DNA from: Geothrix limicola
Lineage (GTDB): Bacteria; Acidobacteriota; Holophagae; Holophagales; Holophagaceae
Direction: 5' to 3'
Length of the DNA: 64,000 bases
NCBI RefSeq assembly: GCF_030268085.1
Contig: NZ_BSDE01000002.1
Span: 186,001 to 250,000, forward strand
The position numbers and the translations under genes were made by a program. The notes beneath the pieces were generated by a model. That model saw only the letters and a list, made by a program, of their open reading frames with translations. It was not told the DNA's origin and made no database searches. Positions 59,621 to 64,000 of this stretch are shown here, one piece after another (positions within the stretch are counted from its first letter, which is position 1; the number at the start of each line of letters is the position of its first letter).

Positions 59621-60625
59621 CTAATTCGCTTCCTGCTCGTGGTAATGCGCGAGGATCTCGTCGGGAGTGACGGTGGCGGTTCCGACCTTGCCCACCACCA
59701 CGCCGGCGGCGGCGTTAGCCAGCATAGCGGCCTCGCGCCAATCCGCGCCCGCGGCGATGGCCGAGCTGAAAGCCGCGATGACCGTATCGCCCGCGCCGCT
59801 CACGTCGAAGACCTCGCGGGCCTCCGTGGGGATCATCCAGGGCGCCGAATGTTCGGCCTGGGGCGAGAAGAGGGCCATGCCCCGCTCGCTGCGCGTCACC
59901 AGCAGGCCCTTGAGGCCCAGCTCATCCATGAGGGCCCGTCCCGCCACCGTGACTTCCATGTCCGAGCGCGCGGGCCGCGCCGTCAGCTCGGCGGCCTCCT
60001 TGGTGTTGGGCGTCATCAGCGTCGCACCGCGGTAGAGCGCCTTGTGACCGGGCTTGGGATCCACGATCCAGGGGATGTTCCGTTCGGCACACATCGTCCG
60101 CACGGCCTCCATCACCGGCCCGTTCACTGTGCCCTTGTCGTAGTCGGAAACGATGAGCGCCGAAGCCGAGCCCAGCGCGCGCTCCAGGCGGTCCTTCAGG
60201 CCCAGCAGCACGGCGGCCTCGGGCTGACCCGGATCCTCGCGGTCGATGCGCAGCATCTGCTGCTGCTGCCCGATGACGCGGGTCTTGATGATGGTGGGGC
60301 GCGAGGTGTCCAGCACTAGCCCCGAAATGGAAATGCCGAGGCCCGTCAGCAGGCCCAGCAGGCGGTCGCCCGCGACATCCTTCTGCAGGGTGCCGATGAG
60401 CAGCGGCTCGGTGCCCAGCGCCTTCAGATTGGCGGCCACGTTGGCCGCGCCGCCCAGCACGGCCCGCTCCTTGAGCACGCGCACGATGGGCACGGGCGCC
60501 TCGGGCGAGATGCGGCTCACCTCGCCGAAGAGGTACTCGTCCAGCATGACGTCGCCCAGCACGGCCACCCTGCGGCCTTCCATGCGCTGGAGCAGGGATT
60601 CGGCCTGGCTTCGGTCGAGTCTCAT
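59621..60625 (-). CDS. hldA: D-glycero-beta-D-manno-heptose-7-phosphate kinase
   Basis: This 334-residue PfkB-family kinase makes heptose-1,7-bisphosphate for the lipopolysaccharide inner core. It matches the N-terminal half of E. coli HldE: GDVMLDEYLFGEVSRISPEAPVPIV, the VLGGAANVAANL motif and the PfkB signature DVSGAGDTVIAAF with the catalytic Asp. The adenylyltransferase half (HldC) is absent and must be encoded elsewhere. Its ATG overlaps the stop of the Trm112-like mini-gene (ATGA). It confirms an outer membrane with lipopolysaccharide. Confidence 0.92.
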   Translation of the reverse strand: MRLDRSQAESLLQRMEGRRVAVLGDVMLDEYLFGEVSRISPEAPVPIVRVLKERAVLGGAANVAANLKALGTEPLLIGTLQKDVAGDRLLGLLTGLGISISGLVLDTSRPTIIKTRVIGQQQQMLRIDREDPGQPEAAVLLGLKDRLERALGSASALIVSDYDKGTVNGPVMEAVRTMCAERNIPWIVDPKPGHKALYRGATLMTPNTKEAAELTARPARSDMEVTVAGRALMDELGLKGLLVTRSERGMALFSPQAEHSAPWMIPTEAREVFDVSGAGDTVIAAFSSAIAAGADWREAAMLANAAAGVVVGKVGTATVTPDEILAHYHEQEAN

Positions 60626-60789
60626 TTCTCTACCTTCTTCGCGGCGTCAATGAGCATCACGGGAATGCCGTCTTCGATGGGATAGAGCAGGCCGCAACTC
60701 TGGCAGTGCAGCCCCTCGGCCCACTCCACCACGTCGCCGTGGCAGGCCGGACAGCAGAGGATCTCGAGGAGGCGGGGATCGAGCGGCAT
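60622..60789 (-). CDS. Trm112/YcaR-like zinc-ribbon mini-protein
   Basis: This 55-residue protein, read directly from the minus strand, has Cys residues at 12, 13 and 16 (LCCPAC) and at 29 and 32 (CQSC), followed by LLYPIEDGIPVML. This is the layout of the UPF0434/Trm112 family. Trm112 proteins activate methyltransferases, and YcaR-like members sit next to LPS genes (near kdsB) in other bacteria. Its stop overlaps the hldA start by 4 bases, so the two are coupled. Confidence 0.8.
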   Translation of the reverse strand: MPLDPRLLEILCCPACHGDVVEWAEGLHCQSCGLLYPIEDGIPVMLIDAAKKVEK

Positions 60790-61105
60790 GGGGCTAGCTT
60801 AGCGGAATTGGAAGGATTCACCACGGAGACACGGAACCCGCGGAGGTGGCACGGAGGCATCCTTACATCGCCATGGGCGGGCCAGAGATCGCTTCTGGCC
60901 ATGCACTTCCCACGCGTCCCTGCTTCGTGCCCCTGCCATGAAAATCAACCGCGAATTCATCAATCACCCTTCGGGCGCGCGAACGATGATCAAGCATTCT
61001 TCCGGCTGCATTCGCGATATTCGCGGTTCCAGGCTTTCGGCCCAGGGGTGCCCACCCCTAGGAACATGGGATCTGTGCTGGATCTAGATGGAACGGGGCA
61101 AAGCC
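60790..61105. other. 316-base gene-free region with repeat elements
   Basis: No gene is evident here. It contains a GAGACACGG/GCACGGAGG-type stretch (about 60819-60858) and a perfect hairpin GGCCAGA/TCTGGCC (60880-60900). A CGCGAAT-type inverted pair follows (AACCGCGAAT 60948-60957, ATTCGCGGTT 61019-61028, with a CACCCTTCGGGCGCG unit between), then AGGGGTG/CACCCCT (61044-61059). It lies between the GH92 3' end and the hldA unit. Confidence 0.65.
60948..61028. repeat. CGCGAAT inverted repeat (degenerate copy)
   Basis: Outer arms AACCGCGAAT and ATTCGCGGTT are perfect over 10 bp. Inner parts have diverged, but the block CCCTTCGGGCGCGCGAA matches the centre of the copy near rlmN. Unlike the copies at 24.4 and 29.1 kb it lies between two genes on the same strand. 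Confidence 0.75.
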
Positions 61106-63436
61106 CTAATCCACCGGCAGGGAGTAGGGCTGAGCCTCCGGCCCCGTGCCCCAGGCCCAGTTGGGCTTGGGGCCCATGAGGTAGACGATCTCGCCGCCCT
61201 GCGCCAGGTCCTCGTGGCGGAAGTAGGCCTTGGTCCAGGGCCGGCCGTTCAGGGTGACGCCCTGGATGTAGATGTTTTTCGCATCGAGCCTGGGTGCCTT
61301 CAGCACGAGGCGGCGGCCACTCTCGAAGTTGATGGCCATCTCCCGGCTGGCGGGTGCGCCGATGACGTATTCGTTGCTGCCCGGCGCCACGGGGTAGAAA
61401 CCCAGGGCGCCGAAGAGGTACCAGGCCGACATCTGGCCCACGTCGTCGTTGCCGCAAAGGCCGTCCGGGCGGTTCTGGTACATCTGCCCGAGGATGGCGC
61501 GGACCTTTTCCTGTGTCTTCCATGGCTGGCCGGCCCACACGTAGAGATAGGGCACGTGGTGGCTGGGCTCGTTGCCGTGGGCGTAGTTGCCCATCATGGA
61601 CTCGCGGCCGAGATCCTCGGTCTCCGCGAAAAAACGATCATCGAGGTGCATGGTGAAGAGCTCGTCCAGGTGGCGGCCGAAGGCTTCCCCGCCGCCGCTC
61701 TGCTTCACCAGCCAGGCCGCGTCGTGGGGCATGTACAGGCTGTAGTTCCAGGCGTTTCCCTCGATGTAGCCCTGGTCGTGGGTCTGCATCGCATCGAAGG
61801 GCTCACGCCAACTGCCATCGCGCCTTCGCGCGCGCATGAAGCCGGTCTTGGGATCCCAGAGGTGGCGGCTCGCGTGGGCCCGGTGCAGGAAGGCCGCCTC
61901 GTCCTCCTTGCGCCCGAGGGCGCGCGCCATCTGCGCGATGGCACAGTCGTCGTAGGCGTATTCCAGGGTCTTCGAGGCGCTGGAGCTGTTCCCCTCATCG
62001 GGCACCCAGCCCAGCTTCATGTAATCGCCCAGGCCGTCGTAGCCCGCCGTCGTGGCTGTGGCCTTCATGGCCGCGAAGGCCCGTGCGCCATCAAACCCGC
62101 GCAGCCCCTTCATCCAGGCGTCGGCGATAACGCTTACGGCGTGGTAGCCGATCATGCACCAGTTCTCCTGGCCGTGATGGCTCCAGATCGGCAGCATCCT
62201 CCAGGGCGACTGGTCGAAGTGGGCGAGCATGGACTGCACCATGTCCACCTCGCGGCGCGGCTCAATGAGCGTGTAAAGCGGATGCAGGGCCCGGTGCGTG
62301 TCCCAGAGGCTGAACACCGTGTAGTTCGTGAAGCCCTTCGCCTCGTGGATCTGGCCGTCCACGCCGCGGTAGCGGCCATCCACGTCCTGGAATTCCACGG
62401 GCCCGAGCAGGCTGTGATAGAAGGCCGTGTAGAAGGCGCGCCGCTGAGCTTCTGTGCCCGCGAAATCGATGCGGGCGAGTTCCTTTTCCCATGCGTTCGA
62501 AGCCTCGGCCCGCACGCAGTCGAAGTCCCAGTGCGGCACCTCGGCCCGAAGGTTGGCGAGGGCCCCTTCTTCGCTCACGGCGGACAGGGCCACCTTCACC
62601 TGGATGCTTTCGCGCGCCTCCGTATCGAAGTCGAAGTGCAGCTTCAGGGCCTTGCCCGCCATCTCGGGAAAGCCTGAGGTTTGATCCCACTTGCGCCAGA
62701 AGCCCTGGTAGACGGGGCGCGGCTCCTGGTTCTGCTGGCCGTAGGCCTTGAAGGGTTTGCTGAAGGCCATGGCGAAGTAGAGGTGGCGATCCCGCGCCCA
62801 GCCGCGCACGTGGCGATAGCCCGTCACGAGGTCGGGCCCCTTCACCTGGGCCCGCGACCACAGCACCTTGCCCTCGTAGTTGTAGATGGAATGCACCAGG
62901 TCGAGGACGATGCGGCTGTCCGAACTTTTTGGGAAGGTGTAGCGGTGCATGCCCACGCGCGGGGTGGTCGTCAGCTCCGCCTTCACGCCGGGATCCGTGA
63001 GCGTCACCGCGTAGTAGCCCGGCTGCGCCACCTCGTCCTTGTAACGGGAGCGATACCCGCTTCCGGGCTGATCCGCGGTGCCAGGATCCAGTTTCAGCGG
63101 GCCCACGGTGGGCATCACCAGCAGGTCGCCCAGGTCCGAATGCCCCGTGCCGTGCAGGTGCGTGTGGCTGAACCCGACGATGGTCGGATCGTCGTGCTGG
63201 TAACCCGCGCAGTAGCGGTAGACGTCCTTGTGGTAGGTCTTCCCGTCCAGCGAGTAGGTGGCCGTGTCCGTATCGGGGCTCAGCTGCACGAAGCCGAAGG
63301 GCACGGTGGCGCCGGGATAGGCGTGGCCCATGCCTTTGGTGCCGATGAAGGGATCCACGCTTTCCACCCGGCGCGGCGCCTGGGCTTGAAGCCCAAGGGC
63401 GAGCGGCAGGATCAGGGCGAGCATCAAGGGCTTCAT
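61106..63436 (-). CDS. GH92 alpha-mannosidase
   Basis: This 776-residue secreted, calcium-dependent glycoside hydrolase has a signal peptide (1-18). The N-terminal beta-sandwich carries VDPFIGTKGMGHAYPGATVPFGFVQ and SHTHLHGTGHSDLGD. The (alpha/alpha)6 barrel carries QGYIEGNAWNYS with the acid Glu, HGNEPSHHVPYLY, and CGNDDVGQMSAWY with the general-base Asp pair. GH92 enzymes invert alpha-mannosides from N-glycans or mannans. The start at 63436 was chosen because GAGG lies 11-14 bases before it and the signal begins there. The gene stands alone. Confidence 0.93.
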   Translation of the reverse strand: MKPLMLALILPLALGLQAQAPRRVESVDPFIGTKGMGHAYPGATVPFGFVQLSPDTDTATYSLDGKTYHKDVYRYCAGYQHDDPTIVGFSHTHLHGTGHSDLGDLLVMPTVGPLKLDPGTADQPGSGYRSRYKDEVAQPGYYAVTLTDPGVKAELTTTPRVGMHRYTFPKSSDSRIVLDLVHSIYNYEGKVLWSRAQVKGPDLVTGYRHVRGWARDRHLYFAMAFSKPFKAYGQQNQEPRPVYQGFWRKWDQTSGFPEMAGKALKLHFDFDTEARESIQVKVALSAVSEEGALANLRAEVPHWDFDCVRAEASNAWEKELARIDFAGTEAQRRAFYTAFYHSLLGPVEFQDVDGRYRGVDGQIHEAKGFTNYTVFSLWDTHRALHPLYTLIEPRREVDMVQSMLAHFDQSPWRMLPIWSHHGQENWCMIGYHAVSVIADAWMKGLRGFDGARAFAAMKATATTAGYDGLGDYMKLGWVPDEGNSSSASKTLEYAYDDCAIAQMARALGRKEDEAAFLHRAHASRHLWDPKTGFMRARRRDGSWREPFDAMQTHDQGYIEGNAWNYSLYMPHDAAWLVKQSGGGEAFGRHLDELFTMHLDDRFFAETEDLGRESMMGNYAHGNEPSHHVPYLYVWAGQPWKTQEKVRAILGQMYQNRPDGLCGNDDVGQMSAWYLFGALGFYPVAPGSNEYVIGAPASREMAINFESGRRLVLKAPRLDAKNIYIQGVTLNGRPWTKAYFRHEDLAQGGEIVYLMGPKPNWAWGTGPEAQPYSLPVD

Positions 63437-63550
63437 GGCAGATCCCCTCGGGAAAGCTGCCCCCACTGTACAGGACGGTCCGGTAAGTTTTCGCGATCGG
63501 AAAGCCGGCCCGCCCTCCTAGACTGGAGGTTCCGTTCAGCGAGGAAGCCC

Positions 63551-64000
63551 ATGAAGCTCTTTGGCACCGCCCTCCTTATCGCCGCCCTGGCCGGCCCCCA
63601 GGCCCTCGCCCAAGGCATTCCAGGCCAGGTTGTCTCGGGCTGGAGACCCACTTCCCTTACGGAGCTGGCGCCGGTTTCCCAGCGGCTGCTGAATGCCCTC
63701 GTGGCCCAGTACGGTGAGGGGCAACGCCCACGCATCGAGCGGGGCCTGAAGCAGGTGCGGACCTTCTGGCGCGCCGAAGACGGCGACGCCAAGGCCTTCG
63801 AGACCTTCGTGAACACTTACTTCGCGGGGGATCCGAAGGCCCTGGACGCGCTCTTCGGCCGCCTGGAGTTCGCGATGGAAAGCTATTTCGGCCACGCTCA
63901 CGAGATCGGCCGCGACTTCAAGTGGCACACGGATCTCGACCTCGGCCCCGTGCTGCCCGTGGACGAGATCCTCTCGGGCTACGACGCGGGCGCGCACTTC
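63551..64000 (+). CDS. Secreted protein of unknown function (3' end outside window)
   Basis: The first 150 codons are open to the right edge of the window. A signal peptide (MKLFGTALLIAALAGPQALAQ) precedes a mostly helical body, with APVSQRLLNALVAQYGEG, FWRAEDGDAKAFETFV and, near the end, HTDLDLGPVLPVDEIL. GAGGA lies 6 bases before the ATG. I recall long unnamed acidobacterial proteins with a similar start but no function. The gene is divergent from GH92, 114 bases apart. Confidence 0.65.
   Translation, partial: MKLFGTALLIAALAGPQALAQGIPGQVVSGWRPTSLTELAPVSQRLLNALVAQYGEGQRPRIERGLKQVRTFWRAEDGDAKAFETFVNTYFAGDPKALDALFGRLEFAMESYFGHAHEIGRDFKWHTDLDLGPVLPVDEILSGYDAGAHF

Noticed and set aside
60657-60902. 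81-residue gene overlapping the Trm112-like gene
   Set aside because: It is out of frame with the clear zinc-ribbon protein at 60622-60789 and has no features of its own.
1-64000. tRNA, rRNA, CRISPR and insertion sequences
   Set aside because: No T-arm-like GGTTCGAATCC motif, spaced direct repeats or transposase motif was found by reading both strands.

Overview
The window is about 64 kb of a dense, high-GC, Gram-negative chromosome with genes on both strands and short intergenic gaps. Outer-membrane proteins (a TonB-dependent receptor and a general porin), heptose-kinase lipopolysaccharide synthesis, Tat export, a periplasmic tetraheme cytochrome and hybrid sensors with beta-propeller input domains fit an acidobacterium of the Holophaga/Geothrix type. 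That assignment is an inference from gene style, not from a marker gene. I found no rRNA, tRNA, CRISPR array, insertion sequence or prophage. Both ends of the window cut a gene.

Layout. 0-6.5 kb: the end of recB, recD, a membrane HExxH protein, an aldo/keto reductase, a methyltransferase and trmO. 6.6-13.5 kb: a TonB receptor, a giant propeller sensor kinase and an RsmH-like methyltransferase. 13.5-21 kb (minus strand): an AraC regulator, porin, TatA, Tat-exported FAD reductase, tetraheme cytochrome c, second TatA, TatC and M28 peptidase; this is the most unusual block. 21-30.5 kb: dienelactone hydrolase, dut, a coiled-coil lipoprotein, a YdjM-like protein, rlmN, an exporter, a GNAT/AhpD-like pair under a MocR regulator, and an M16 protease. 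30.5-39.6 kb: a Ski2-like helicase, a lipoprotein with collagen-like tracts, a four-gene ABC-2 transporter operon and a membrane protein ending in a receiver-like domain. 39.7-48.7 kb: dnaE, a serine acetyltransferase, plsC, a cyclophilin, a prepilin peptidase and an ATP-grasp protein. 48.8-64 kb: a LysE/NIPSNAP operon next to a WYL regulator, a GH5-like protein, rhodanese, an epimerase, YecH-like protein, holB-tmk, a zinc-ribbon protein with a secreted partner, hldA with a Trm112-like mini-gene, a GH92 alpha-mannosidase and a truncated secreted protein.

How the genes work together. The 13.5-21 kb block reads as a self-contained periplasmic respiration unit. The porin would admit a substrate, the cytochrome would deliver electrons, and the FAD enzyme would reduce the substrate after Tat export by the TatA and TatC proteins encoded beside it. 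The enzyme lacks the arginines expected of a fumarate reductase, so its acceptor is unknown.

Non-coding structure is also notable. A family of CGCGAAT-rich inverted repeats lies in three intergenic regions and also forms the tail of one gene. recD carries an in-frame double-hairpin segment. The dnaE and yecH-like genes have leaders in which hairpins can trap the ribosome-binding site. Clear palindromic operator candidates lie in front of the porin and ATP-grasp genes.
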